Counted from the first letter of the stretch, positions 22,565 through 34,069 are shown. The stretch is 64,000 nucleotides of DNA from Reticulitermes speratus (GCA_021186555.1 JAJKFL010000003.1:24447908-24511907), one strand, 5' to 3'. Numbers and translations: made by a program. The notes: generated by a model not told the origin, from the sequence alone.

Positions 22565-23320
22565 GTAGAGTGACAGTGACGATTTCGGTACTAGCGTCTT
22601 ACACATTACTTAAGTGCGTACAGTGGCTCTGCGCCATTAAACAGAACATATGTTGCTTCCGCATGTCACCGGTATGTCAAGGTTGAGCGGCTGAGCTAGT
22701 AGCTCCCTCCTTGCTCCCCTCCCCCCCAGATGCTGTGCTGATGGACTGCATAATTGTGATATATAATGTCCTCAGCGCGGCGAAAGTAGGTCCGAGATCG
22801 TCTGGTACGTGACATCGTGTAGTCTGGTATACAAGTGCCATACCGGTGTGTCAGATGTGCCTCCCTGTTACACAACGAAGTTCTCGTTAGCACGTTCCTC
22901 CCAAACACTGGCGACTGTAAACTGCGTAACTCCAATTTATAATGTCGGTGCAAGTGCTTGCGAGAGGCCACACTGCGCTCTCCAGTATCTTCCTTCAGAA
23001 CAAACCATATACATGCGCGACAATAACGCGACAAAACGCTGTTTATAAGAACACAGTTCAACATGAAGGATATGTGAAACTTAAAAAAAAAAGTCTCACT
23101 TGCCCTAAGCAACTGACCTTACTTTATCATTTCGGACCTACGCACTAGGTAATTACAGGGTCTGGGTGCATGCAGGCACGTTCTCGGCTTGTGCACTGCA
23201 CATAGGCAGCCGATGTATAAGCAAGATGGACTCGGAACGTTTTCTTGACAGTAGCGTAGATTTTTACGGTTATCCAATCTCTTTGCATTATTATTGGCTC
23301 ATTTGACGTTTGTGAACGGC
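22565..23320. other. unassigned non-coding stretch
   Basis: GTGTAGTCTGGTATACAAGT at about 22814 is an isolated family 2 left-arm word. Otherwise nothing is recognised. Confidence 0.35.
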
Positions 23321-23324
23321 AAGG

Positions 23325-23515
23325 TGTGAGGTTCTCGTCGCGATGGTAAGATTCAAGTCGTCTGGGATATCACTCCATGTCGACCAGTAAATAGTTAGAT
23401 GTTTATTCCGGGTGCAGCACTCCAAGAAGAGTGGACTGCTAAACATTTCCGATGGAAACAGCACGCTCCTAGAAACGTCGGTAAATATTAACCAGTCAAC
23501 ACGGCGTAACAAAGA
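23325..23515 (+). repeat. palindromic repeat, hammerhead-like family 2
   Basis: The head GAGGTTCTCGTCGCGATGG corresponds to the CTCACGGCGGTGA head at 39879. The left arm has AAGTCGTCTGGGATATCAC and CGACCAGTAAATAGTTAG. The right arm has GAAACGTCGGTAAATA and CCAGTCAACACGGCG. The motif core is degraded. Confidence 0.6.
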
Positions 23516-23519
23516 AGAC

Positions 23520-24660
23520 TTGAAAATTCAACTTCTTACACTACAGATTCTATACGTAAGCGTACACGTTACATTTACTGGATATAACCCAAAAGATCCG
23601 CATTGTCGCCATGTTTATAACTGTGACACTACAAGCAATGTTTAATACAAAATGTATAGGTATGCCAATGATTAATCTCTGCGGCAAACTTCACACTTCA
23701 CAACACAAAAAACTGAAAATGAAAGAAAAATTACACAGCAATGCTGTTATTTTACGCTGTACAAAAATATTACCGTAACATGTGTATCACAAAATCTGTT
23801 ACCATACACACTACTGTGACCCTTTAAGTGACTTGCTAGTGTCGCTCCTGCCCAATAAGTTCGGCATTCGCCATGTTGTTGTTAATGACCGCAGGAAACT
23901 AAAGATTACAACACTGGGTTGTCCTCAAATGACATAATGTTAGCATCTAGTTTAGTAATGTTGACAGACTGGTTCAAAATGTTGAAATGGGCGACACAAA
24001 GAAAACAAGATCATCTCAATTTTTCCCCTTTTCACGAAGACAAGTGGGTTAAAAATAAGACAAGAAAGAATAAATCAAAACACCTCCGCATTATCAGTCC
24101 AACACAACTGTATACTCTTAGAAAAACGGTACACGTTTCGGATTAAATAATCCATCGTCAGGCTAAATACAGACAAAAATTGCAGGTAAAATGCAAATCA
24201 TAATAGTACATTATAATTTTTGTTTACGTTTATTGTGAGGCCGCATCACAATATTAGCATTACAATAAAATTGTAATATGCAAAAATAGCCAAGCCAGTA
24301 TAAACAAGTTGGGAAAACATGCGATTTGAGGTTACCGACGTTTCGGAGGAATCTGCTCCGTCAAACTTCGGGGTATTTTAACTCTGTAATATAAAGTGGG
24401 TAAATTCTACCAAATGAGAATCTTTAATTCAGAAAACGTACGCATATCGTCACAATTCTGCTCCGTTCACTTACTTGTGTTTCATTATTTCCAAAACCGT
24501 AAGACTAAACGGAAAAGTGTGTGGACATAAAATGCCTGCTTTCCTTTTCTCTACAGCTTCTGTTCCGAACATTCTTCTCTCCATTAATTGTTTGCCGAGC
24601 TGGGCTTCAGATGCGCAGACGAAAGCCTGTTAAGCGTCCGTCATTACTGTCGCACGTTAA
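23520..24660. other. mostly unassigned stretch
   Basis: The only recognisable item is a hammerhead-like remnant on the minus strand at 24333-24374 (CCGACGTTTCGGAGGAATC, then CTCCGTCAAACTTCGGG). Confidence 0.4.
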
Positions 24661-24665
24661 ACAAC

Positions 24666-24666
24666 A

Positions 24667-24705
<39 letters not shown>
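24666..24705. repeat. (AC)n(AT)n microsatellite
   Basis: About 9 AC units run directly into about 11 AT units. Confidence 0.95.
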
Positions 24706-24884
24706 GACATAAGAATTTTGATAAAAATAGTCAATATCAAACTTCTTGGAAATACGTCCAACTGTTGAGTTGTTAAATTACAAACAGATGGCCATGGCGA
24801 TTATAGTAGTCACACTGTTGCAAAGTTTCATTGCGAACGACTAAAAATCGGCAGAAAACAAAATTAAGACGGAGGGCTACAGAA

Positions 24885-24990
24885 ACGAAGAAAGGACGAA
24901 GGGACTCGAACCCAGCCCTACCGGTAGTTTCACCGACTGCAGTCAGCCAAGTTGCGTAAGGCTGCACGGTATCCTTGAAGACCTCCCATT
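24885..24990 (-). mobile_element. tRNA-headed SINE-like fragment (family G)
   Basis: The minus strand has ACGCAACTTGGCTGACTGC and the perfect B box GGGTTCGAGTCCC at promoter-like spacing. The pairing expected of a tRNA gene is not visible, so a SINE head is more likely than a tRNA gene. Confidence 0.45.
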
Positions 24991-25445
24991 TGAGCGCTGT
25001 GTGTATACAGCAGCACAATGAATAGTAAAAAATTGTGTCCAGATTGTTTGCCTTGGTTATGTGAACCACTCGACACAGTGCAAACATCAGACCGCCTAAT
25101 TTTTAGCGCGAATAATGCTGCATCCCTATTGGCTATCTGCGATGCTTAACACTGAAGGCTGAAAAAGAAATAAACCTCATCAGTTACATAATCTCTGGTG
25201 CTCCTAGAGGCTCGAAATATTTAGAAGGTAGGGCAATTTAAGGAACTAATTACAGAATCCACTTTCGGTATTGAAGCGAACACATTTATTCTTAACCTAG
25301 TACATCAGAACTTAAAATAGTTACGTCAGAGACGTGAATGCGAAATATGAATACTGCGTATCTCGGAACAAAGCGTTTTACGTTCTGAGTAGGGGCTCCA
25401 TCATTTTCTGGCAGCAACAACAGTGCGGACCACTTACTTTCTTAC

Positions 25446-25604
25446 GTCTTCTGGGACGTGACGCCGTGTAGTTCTGTAGACGGCATACCAACGTTTCCGA
25501 GGAACCTCCTGTCTCCTTCTTCCACCCTCAAGATGGAATCAGAAAATTCCTCCGAAATACTGGCATCTATCTTGAGAACTAAGCGACGTCACGTCCCAGA
25601 AGAC
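25446..25604. repeat. palindromic repeat, hammerhead-like family 2
   Basis: The outer arms GTCTTCTGGGACGTGACG (25446-25463) and CGTCACGTCCCAGAAGAC (25587-25604) are exact inverted repeats. Inside, CCAACGTTTCCGAGGAACC on the left and CCTCAAGATGGAATC with TTCCTCCGAAATAC on the right (25525-25560) are the paired hammerhead-like motifs. Confidence 0.8.
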
Positions 25605-25689
25605 AGCAACTTTAATGCTCACCGCTTTGAGAACCTGTAATCCCACATACGCGCACTACTCTCATTTTCTTACTAAAACAACTTTCAGC

Positions 25690-25930
25690 CGGGAGGGCTC
25701 ACTTTATTATAGTGACTAGATATGGGCTGGACGACTGACGAGTCGGAATTCGATTCCCGGCAGAGGCAATAGATTTTTCTCCTCTCCAAAGCATCCATAC
25801 CGGCTTTGGAAACCACCCACCCTCCGATTCAGTGGAGAGCGGGTAATCTTTCCGCCGAGACAGCGGTCGGTGTGTGATGGTGACCACTCATCTCCATTTA
25901 GTGAGAAGTGCGAAATAGCCGAAGGATTGA
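25690..25930 (+). mobile_element. SINE family D
   Basis: ATTATAGTGACTAGATATGG and CGGAATTCGATTCCCGG look like A and B boxes. AATAGATTTTTCTCC follows, as at 39550. The body GGTCGGTGTGTGATGGTGAC continues to ACTCATCTCCATTTAGTG, which also resembles the SINE A body. Confidence 0.6.
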
Positions 25931-26192
25931 GAAAACTGCACAATGAACTCCACCAATTCTCCATACTCATCTTCATCTACAAGTTGCTCTTACCAAAGGA
26001 CAAACGGGCAAAACCTGAGAACGTTCCAAAAAAACGCTTTTTCGGCAAACGTGAAGTACTGGATAGAAAATTTCTTTCACTTTTTCTTATCTTGGTCTTT
26101 TAAGGTGTTAAAAGCCTTTCCTAGGAAGATGGAGGCAATATACTGCTACCAAACACAGTTTTAATACTACAATGCGGACTTCAAATATCAAA

Positions 26193-28635
26193 TTAACCCT
26201 TCAGAGACGGAGGAATCTTAAATTCCTACATTCTCCACGGGCGGAGGAGTTTTAAATTCCCTAATGACGAAAATGCAACTATCTTTTTAAATATATTATT
26301 CGCAAACTAATGATCCGATTTTTCTAAAATTTTAACAGAAAAATCCTAAAACTATGCAGATGCAGTACAATAATTTTCATTACCTTAGTAACTGAGCTTC
26401 GTGTAATACAGCTCAAAGCAATCTTCTGAAGTTTTCTTTTCGCCGTGCTGTGAACACACTACACACCTCCTCTGGGGTTGTGATTTTTCAGTTTTGGGTG
26501 CCACTTTCCTGAGATGACGTCTTTCAGTCAGCCTTGGAATTATGTCATCGGATGCGTGTCGCCTAGGTACAATCCGCTTCCCAATACCACGTGCATCTTT
26601 CATAAACAAACCTTCCACTAACTGTGTTCTGTATGAGAGCTGCTCTTCTTTCCGTGACTTGTCTATAAACAACAATCGAATTGAGAACTGTAAGAGTTCA
26701 ACAGCCTCTTGAACGTTTGAGGTACCATTTGGTCATTCCCTTTCTCTAAACCACGTACTTATGCAGCAACTGGTCCTTCAAAGTCGACTCCCCCCATGCT
26801 GTGGTTATAATCAATCACACACAAAGGTTTCTCGGTCTCCTTGTCTTTCTCAGGAACCCTCTGTGTGTCTGCACTGTGGTATGTTTACACCATAGTTACA
26901 TTTCTTTTGTCACGCCATTTTAGCACTGTGACTGAACCCGAATGTCTCGCTACCATTTCTCCCTTCTTCAGTTTCTTTCACTTCCTTGGGGACGTTCTTC
27001 CTGTTCAATTTGAGTGTGCCTACACAATCGGTGGAACGTTCGATTTTTAGCTGCCTTGCTTGTTCTGGACTCTTGTAAAAGTTATCCATCCACAGTGAAT
27101 GTCCACGAACTAACAGGAGTTCTAAAAGTTTCAGTACTTTAGCTGCTGTTTTGGGGTTTCTGGAGTAATCAAACTCGATTCTAGAAATGTATTGCCTGCA
27201 TATACAAGAAAACACCACAGGTATCCTGCTGTTTATTCGCATAGTTCGGAAAGTTTTATTCCGAACTTTGAAGCCTTTAGTGATAGGTACTGCGTAACTG
27301 AAAGACGCCTCTTCCAGTGTCAAGATCTAATCAACGGCAATGTTTTGGCTTGGCAGATACAAGGTTTGAAATTTTTTGTCCAAACGAAACATCACAGGAT
27401 AAATTTTGAACACTGTGGGAGGTCCTTGGTATGTTAGTAGCTCTCATTTTCTATACAACACAAAAATTTATAAATCAATTCCAATCTCTTTCTACTAATC
27501 ACATCGGAAAATTGATATTGCTCTCTTTCTTTTCGAAAAGTATGACCTAGAAGATGATTTTTACACAATTCCCAACTATGTAAATTCCATTTTCCGTCAC
27601 AGATGTCCACGATCTCACAAATGATCGCAATGAGGAAAGACTGCCTCGGGAGTTCTTACATTGTTCTGCATACCTACTAATTTCTCTAACAATATGTTGT
27701 ATGATATCTTTGTCGAAAATAACTTGAAACATTGAACAATATCACTTAAATTTTTGCGCTATTTCTGGGTGCAAAATCACAACTAAATACTTCTCCGTGT
27801 CCTGTGCAATTACCCAGTCTCCTACACGAAATCTTGGTGCAATACTTCCTCTTCGTCCCTGCTGTCATCAATTATAATTGCATGTGCTACAGCTACGTCG
27901 TCAATTTCATTATCACTACTGCTAAGATTATCATTACTACTATCACTGAAACTTTCATCTGATTTGTACACAATTTCTAGCACTTCTCTCTGTCAAACGT
28001 TTTCCTGTCATGGTTACGCTCCCAGAATCAATATAAATCAACCGTTGAAGTAAGCGCACTGACCGTTAAAAGTTGTAAGGTGAACACCAGCAATTACAAA
28101 ACAAACAAAGTTGATCGATAAACCAAATGAAAGTCTGAATCATTCTCTGACGATCTACACGAGGGAATGACACGATTTTTGTTTACACTTCAAGGGGGCA
28201 GCACAAACCAAGTCCATGCTGCGCCCGAGTGGAAGGTAACGAAATTATTTCAAGCCACAGAAATGCACCCTAGCATTTATGAATTCAACCATTCAAACGG
28301 TGAACGAAAGCTAAGATCTTACGCTACAAAGATATATTTTTCAAACTGTAGCTTTCTTTATTTCTTTTAGTTTGAGAAAAAGACAAGAGGACTCTGACAG
28401 TGCGCGTTTTTGACAGAAAAAGGTGGACTTTTTAATATGAAAATTAACTCTTGAATAAACAATGTTACATTCTACAGACAACATTTATACTACTATATTC
28501 TGAAAGCACAATTCTTCAACTGTAATCAGAAACCACACATACTTCGATATTTCTAAAACCCTGCATGTGGGAGGAGATTGAATCCACCTATACAAGGGTC
28601 TATACCACGAACAGAGGACGGCGCTGAAGGGTTAG
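26193..28635 (-). mobile_element. piggyBac element, full length but decayed
   Basis: TTAA (26193-26196) precedes CCCTTCAGAGACGG, and the far end GCGCTGAAGGG (to 28631) is followed by TTAG. These are piggyBac-type TTAA target ends with one mutated base and a short terminal inverted repeat CCCTTCAG. The span of 2435 bp is close to the usual 2.4-kb size. The inside carries the broken transposase described separately. Confidence 0.85.
26385..28011 (-). pseudogene. piggyBac transposase pseudogene
   Basis: Read on the minus strand from a likely ATG at 28011 (MTGKRLTE), an acidic Ser/Asp-rich N-terminus follows (DNLSSSDNEIDDVAVAHAI) with stops and shifts. Next come FDKDIIQHIVREISRYAEQ (about 27720-27660), then FDYSRNPKTAAKVLKLLE and GHSLWMDNFYKSPEQARQL, where the Asp of WMDNFY is one of the family catalytic acids. 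LKLNRKNVPKEVKE and QLSYRTQLVEGLF follow, and the product ends in a Cys-rich tail (RRCVVCSQHG, EDCFELYYTKL) at 26385. The tail has lost its middle cysteines. It resembles piggyBac transposable element-derived protein 4. Several frameshifts make it non-functional. Confidence 0.85.
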
Positions 28636-28639
28636 CTAA

Positions 28640-29086
28640 TCTGTTTAAAACACCTTACTCAATTATGCACTCATTTTAATTTTGCCAATGAACGTCTCAA
28701 ACACATCAAACAGCTGAATCTTTAATGTGTTATTACATTTAAATACCAACAAACAATAACACAAACTGTCGGGTAGTTTGAACGCTGAAGGCTGAAATTT
28801 AAACCTTCAATTCCTCTCTCAGGAAGAAAGCGATACATCTCCATTACAACGACTAAGCGGTTAATACTGACACAATCGCTGCCGATTATGAGAATCATAC
28901 GTTACACACAAGTACATTGTATGGGGGGGAAAAAAGAGAATTTGAATGTTACAGCAGGTGGTCCATAAAGGCACCAATGTCCTTCAAATGATCAAGGCGC
29001 TGGCAGGGGAAGAAGACATGAATTCATTCAAACACTGTACTTCCCCTGCATGTCCGTCCATATTTAGTTACACGTGCTTTACTCTT
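28640..29086 (-). other. presumed intron sequence downstream of the CDK-inhibitor exon
   Basis: This stretch follows the splice donor at 29088 on the minus strand and holds no other recognisable feature except the start of the piggyBac insertion at its far side. The acceptor and last exon were not found. Confidence 0.4.
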
Positions 29087-29092
29087 ACCTGT
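29081..29092 (-). promoter_or_regulatory. predicted 5' splice site
   Basis: The minus strand reads TACAG|GTAAGAGT with GT at 29088-29087, a near-consensus donor. It truncates the open frame after Thr129 plus one base. The extra 21 codons read through to a stop have no family similarity. Confidence 0.65.
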
Positions 29093-29476
29093 AATTTTCA
29101 TCTGTCTGTTGTATGGACTGCATCTTCCCGACCGACGTCGAACCTCAGACTCCGGACTGCATTGCTTTCCTACTTCCTCGCTCGTTGGTGCAGGAACTAG
29201 GAAGCTGTTTTGCATGTCATGCGATCCTGTCACTGCCGCCTCAGTTTCTGCCTTTTCCTTCTCAGCTGCATAGATGCTAATAACTGGGCTATCTGTCGCA
29301 ATATCAAAACTGTATCTTTGTAACACATATTCTCTGTCCATCAAAAACTGTTCCTCAAGTAATATTCGAGTTTCCACTGGATCAGGAGAACCAAACAGGC
29401 ATTTCTTGGGTACAGTTTTAAATGAATTCCCTCCAAGTTGTGGAAACAAAACACGCAACTGATTACGCGTAAGCAT
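29089..29476 (-). CDS. dap: Cip/Kip (dacapo-like) CDK inhibitor, first coding exon, partial
   Basis: Cip/Kip proteins bind cyclin-CDK complexes in the nucleus and stop cell-cycle entry. The exon encodes 129 residues plus one base from the ATG at 29476. Residues 25-29 KCLFG fit the cyclin-binding RxLFG box. Residues 55-59 YSFDI fit the CDK-binding WNFDF box. The spacing from the Gly of LFG to the Phe of FD is 28 residues, the same as in human p27 as I remember it. A Ser/Glu-rich middle and a basic RRRSGR cluster (113-118) follow, then QMKIT (125-129). That is the first half of a PIP box (QxxIxxFF), cut by the predicted intron exactly before the expected acidic and aromatic residues. The Trp of the WNFDF box is Tyr here, and the usual YEW segment is not seen. 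Insects normally have one such gene, dacapo. A retrocopy is unlikely given the intact donor. The last exon is not located. Confidence 0.72.
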
Positions 29477-29479
29477 GCT

Positions 29480-30430
29480 GTATATAAAATATCACCGCAC
29501 GTTTTACGAAACTGTCAAACGTATCTACGACTACAGACTGACTTGCACTGATCCAGCATGTGCTCGCCAGCTTACCTCAGGTTACCACACTGCCCCTCTC
29601 CACACGACCACTACGCCGTTCTCACACCGAATGCGTCGCAGTTGTGTAGCGTAAGGCCTGTGTATAGGCGCGCGCAAGCTGGACCTACACATGGAGAGGG
29701 GTGGAACACGATCCTGGATGACGAATACGCAAATGTCTGGACGGAGGCGGTCGCAAGTTTCACCACGGCTTACATCTCGACAGACCGAGAGCAACGACTA
29801 ACTTTCCAGGAGACGAACCGAGTACCTAATGAGTACATGTTTAGGGCGTTATTGCTATAATAATCTGCCCAGCCGTAAGCAGGTTTGTAATTTAAGATCA
29901 TGCAGAACAAAGAGGGGCTCTGTATGGTATTTGGTCCGTTTGAGACAAGAATATTGTGAAACAGAAGTCTTGTGTGGAGATATATACTAAAGGATTCCGT
30001 GGTGGTTAGTTCGGTTCATTGAAGTTTTTCTTTCACGTCACGGCATGAACTGTCCCTTTTGCGCTTGCTGAAGTGAAAGTTGCAAAATTTCGCAATGTTT
30101 GCCTGACCGTGCGCAACATCTTAGGAATCGATTAACGAGTTTGCATGAAATTCGGTACGAGGTGTTCTACTAAAGTATTTCGTGACGTCACAACTTTGGT
30201 GGAACTCGGACGCGTTTCTACGCGCATCACAAGCCGAACTCGCTAAATATTTATCGGAGCGAAAATGTTTCGAACAAAAGCTACAATGAAAATAGAACAC
30301 AGATTTTATACACAGTAGATTTTTCCGTAAGTCATACGGTTCTCAAGATAATTAAAACAGAGCGGGTGAACGCACGAGAAATTTTAGCGTACCCGAGTAA
30401 AGTTCCAACACGTTATACTCATAGCTGAAC
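29480..30430. other. upstream flank of the CDK-inhibitor exon
   Basis: This is relatively CpG-containing sequence compared with its surroundings, with a CRE-like TGACGTCA at about 30182. It could hold the 5' UTR or promoter of the minus-strand gene, but no transcription start can be assigned. A plus-strand frame at 29558-29860 has no family features. Confidence 0.35.
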
Positions 30431-30433
30431 ATC

Positions 30434-30744
30434 AGGTAAACTCAAAGCAATCCCATTACAAGCCTGGACAGGCCCTTAGGGTTCCCGGAGGTTGAGGCTC
30501 CCAGATTTCTAGACAAACGGCACATGAAGGTGGTAAGGTTGTCAGCCCTACGCACCGGCCGCCTTTACCCCCAGGAAATACTCCTGGTACTCATTTCTGT
30601 TAGAGGCTGAGTCGACCCCAGGGCCATAGTGCGACCGAAAGGATTACGTCAATGAAAAATTCCAATGACACTATCGGGAATCGAACCCGCGACCTTCCGG
30701 CTTGTAGAGCAGTGCCTCAACCAACTGAGCCACCGCGTGCCCCC
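30434..30744 (-). mobile_element. SINE family B, full length
   Basis: The minus-strand head GGGGGCACGCGGTGGCTCAG, with TTGGTTGAGGC as A box, is followed by GCGGGTTCGATTCCCG (B box). The body reads TTTCATTGACGTAATCCTTT, then GGCGGCCGGTGCGTAGGGC, and ends near CCAGGCTTGTAATGGG. Flanks AGCTGAACATC and CGCTGTACACC may be an aged target duplication. Confidence 0.88.
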
Positions 30745-30844
30745 CGCTGTACACCAAACCGAGGAAAATAATTTAAACGAAAGCACGACTGTTAAGCAAC
30801 ACGCTATGGAAAAGTATGGAGGTAGGCCTACATTCTTAGCTTCT

Positions 30845-30895
30845 GCACTGTATCGAAGTGACTGGTAAGCTTCACGCTCCTGCTGTTTTAACCAA
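30845..30895 (-). repeat. SINE family A fragment
   Basis: GAAGTGACTGGTAAGCTTCA and CGCTCCTGCTGTTTTAACC match the SINE A body in minus orientation. Confidence 0.45.
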
Positions 30896-31084
30896 GAAGA
30901 ACGGCCACAGGAAACGAATAGAAAAAAGGATGGATAGCCCATAGAGTTCATCTTCCTCTCGGGTAATCAACGCCAAGTCGACCGGCCTGTATCTAGTCAC
31001 CCTATTGACTGAGCTGTTCCAAATCTGATAGTGTGTATCACATTTTAAAGAAAACTTCGGTTACTTAACCGTCCAGGCTGTAGT

Positions 31085-31415
31085 AACAGTAAGGTGTTAT
31101 CCTTGTATTTGGACGGCAAATGCTTCGAATCTCGGACGACTTAACAGCTACTCAGTCTCTTCTGGCAATTTCGTGACGGTTCCCTCGAAAAGGCGGCCGG
31201 AGCGTAATGCTATCTACACACATTCCCCTAGCACGGAAAGTTAAGTACCACTGGAGCTGTGACTCCATATAATCACTGTGGAGTGAAGTGACACTTCTTT
31301 ATGTAAAATAGGATGGATCAATCAGAAACCGTTTTTGTAGTAAAGTTACATATTTTCATTAGTTCCCTTCAAATCACAGAGAAATTGTTTATTTTTGTGT
31401 AAATAATATTACTTC
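31085..31415 (+). mobile_element. SINE family D with shared 222-bp 3' segment
   Basis: AATGCTTCGAATCTCGG near 31120 is a B-box-like word. From 31191 to 31412 the sequence is nearly identical to 39635-39855: GGCGGCCGGAGCGTAATGC, CCTAGCACGGAAAGTTAAG, then the AT-rich end TTGTTTATTTTTGTGTAAAT. Identity over 222 bp is above 90 per cent by eye. Confidence 0.75.
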
Positions 31416-31419
31416 TAAA

Positions 31420-33425
31420 TACTTATCTAGTCCCCACTCATGAGTATATTATTGTTTTTCAGAACAAAGAACGGTAATTTTCTTAAACGTGCATTACTAG
31501 AATTAACATCATAATTGATGTGTTGTGTTGTTTGTGAGGTAGGAACTAAACTCTTGTATAGCATTCAGATCAGCTTCGCCCTTTAAAGAGTCAAATACGA
31601 TTACATACAATCTGATACTAGTATTTTAACCCTATCATTGAGATGCAAATTAAGGGGCGGAATAAGACAGATCGAAGGAATCTTTCAGCGTTAGAAACCC
31701 ATGAAGAGGAGGTGTATACTACTTGTGTTGGGGGAAGAAAGCCGGTCAAGTTTTGTGGCTTCCTGAGCCCACCTTTTTACACGAAGTCATGGTTCCGTAC
31801 AGCGTCATCACCAACTTGCCGGCTTACATCACGACAGCAACATTCCTGTACCATTCAGTAGCACGCTTATGCATTTACATGTATTTATACATTATTATCA
31901 CACTGAAGCCTGAGACTAATCTGTGTGATATCAAGAAATCCTCTTCCTACATGATGGAAAACATCAACCAGCTAAGGTTGGTTAGTGAAATAATCGTTAT
32001 TATTCACACCAAAAACAAACACACTGCTCGCATAAAATGCACAGACTCTATGTTCGAAGGGCGCGTTAGGCCCTTCATTCAGTAGACTTAACCATTGTGG
32101 TTTAAATGATTAGAATGTTATTTCGCTTTCCAGGAGCAGAAACACCTGTAAAGGTCTTCAGTTTTCAGCAGCAAAAACTTGCACGTCGTCATACTACAAA
32201 AATAACTCACACGGCAACCATCTTGTTACATTCCACATTTCATTAATACGTGCGTAACTGTAGCACCATACTGAAGTTTGTATGCCTGTGCGACATTGGA
32301 AGGATACTGCCTCCTGAGATCTGACTCCGTGTAGTCTAGTAGATATTTGCTAAAGTTTCAGAGAAATTTACTGTCTCTCTCTCTTCAGTGTAATTTCAAC
32401 TCTGAGGCTACAGGCAGTAAATTCGTCAGAAACATTCTTAAATTTCTACAGAAGTGCTCTTTCCAAAATCTATTTCACCTCTTATTGCTGCCACATGTAT
32501 TGCTGACAGCAGTTACCAGATTTGCACTAAATCCAACGGAAACCATAAAAAGAGCAATACGGCGTATTCATTTTCAGTTCCTAACCCTGTGGTGACTATA
32601 TGTACCACTTGTTTAAACATTAAAAATCTGTGCTTTTTTCACACAGTGTAATTTACGTTTCGTATGATGACCACAATAAACAGCGATTATTTTCCCAAAG
32701 GGTATAACCGTTTGGTTTTTATAGCGGACCCGGACAGTGTTCACTGTGATTCGGTCAATGAAATTCTGTATATTTGTATTTGTTGCGTACAATATGTGCT
32801 ATTACTGGTTACACTATAACCATATATTTGTTAAGCTTTATGTAAACACTGTAAAAATAATATAATTAGAGATTCTGAAGTTACGGGAACATGAAAAGAG
32901 AAACGACATAAATTACAGAGGAGGCTCCAGTTTCCGCTCCATGTGGCAGAAGACCTTCGTAATGAAAATGGGGGACATCTGATAGCCGGTGAAAGGAGAA
33001 TGAACACAGCAGACAAACAGATTGGTCACCCCTTGAGCTCTCCCCCTGGCGTGCGTTATGGATGCTCCCCTCTAACCGTCGCTTAACGGACAGCGCTCTC
33101 AAGGAGTGGAACCGCTACGACCGGCCGCCTCGCTTTGCTTTCATGCTAGCCAGATAAACCAACGTAAGTTAAATTGTCAGTCGATACTGATGCCAGCCTC
33201 GGAAATCGTGAAACTCCGGGACACAGTCTTTTATTTCCACAGCGTTTCATACAAACAGCTGGATGAGCAATACAAAATACGTTCAATTCTTCCGAATTTA
33301 AGTATTTTTTTTTTGTGGTGAAGGGCCCCGCAGTAGATGCAACGGACTTACCGCACTTTGAGACTTATTGTGCAACCCTGTGATAAAGATGATTACTTTT
33401 TTCGTTTTTCCTTGTAATGGAGCAC
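31420..33425. other. mostly unassigned stretch
   Basis: A degenerate hammerhead-like arm lies at about 32305-32395 (CTCCGTGTAGTCTAGTAGAT, AAAGTTTCAGAG, CTCTTCAG). An R90 copy lies at about 32650-32720 (CACAATAAACAGCGATTATT). A 120-residue open frame at 31723-32085 has no recognisable features. Confidence 0.4.
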
Positions 33426-33427
33426 CG

Positions 33428-33545
33428 GTGGAATGAAATTGACAGCAGAAAACCGAAGTACTCGAGGAAAAACCTGTCCAGTGCCACTTTGTCTACCACA
33501 AATCCCACATGGACTGGCCCGGGATCGAACTAAGTAACTTAAAAC
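33428..33545 (-). mobile_element. SINE family E
   Basis: GAAGTACTCGAGGAAAAACC, CTGTCCAGTGCCACTTTG and ACCACAAATCCCACATGG are the complement of the body at 43535-43645. GGGATCGAAC at 33521 would be the complement of the B box. Confidence 0.6.
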
Positions 33546-34069
33546 GTTAAGATATTCACGCATACCAGAACTTCTAGCTTGTTCTCACCCTTTTCTTTCC
33601 TGGGGAAAACGTAACCATCGCGAGAAAAGCGAATTGGAGGTAAAATGTCGAGCCTAATCTTCTCCACAAGATGTGTAATTTATCGCTCTGGCAAATATTT
33701 AGCGAGTTACTGTCGACATGCCGTCGAAAAGGCATGAAGATCTTCAAATAATGTGTCAGTTATTTTAGTCTGATTTTAAGCGAAACTCGAAAGTATTGAC
33801 AATTTTTTAAAACGTTTCAGTACTAAATTAGCCTAGTAGTTGAGCTGCTGCATGCATACAAGACAGACGGTTTACACAAAGTAGTTCAGAGGCTCATTTT
33901 TGCCGATATCCATTGCGAAATTCTCAAAGAAATTATCCTCTGTGCTCATTCGAGTGCCGGGTCAGCAATGACGCCCAGACTTACAGATGGAGGATGTGAA
34001 AATCGGCTGCTAGTGTAGGCTATCGCACGGTAATAGATGGGTATGGGGCAGTGGTGGAATGGTGATTGG

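Noticed and set aside
29028..29088. The 21 extra codons after the splice donor as part of the CDK inhibitor
   Set aside because: They lack the aromatic pair needed to complete the PIP box and follow a near-consensus donor, so they are more likely intron.
31723..32085. 120-residue plus-strand open frame
   Set aside because: No recognisable domain or bias. It overlaps another open frame, and this length occurs by chance in 64 kb.
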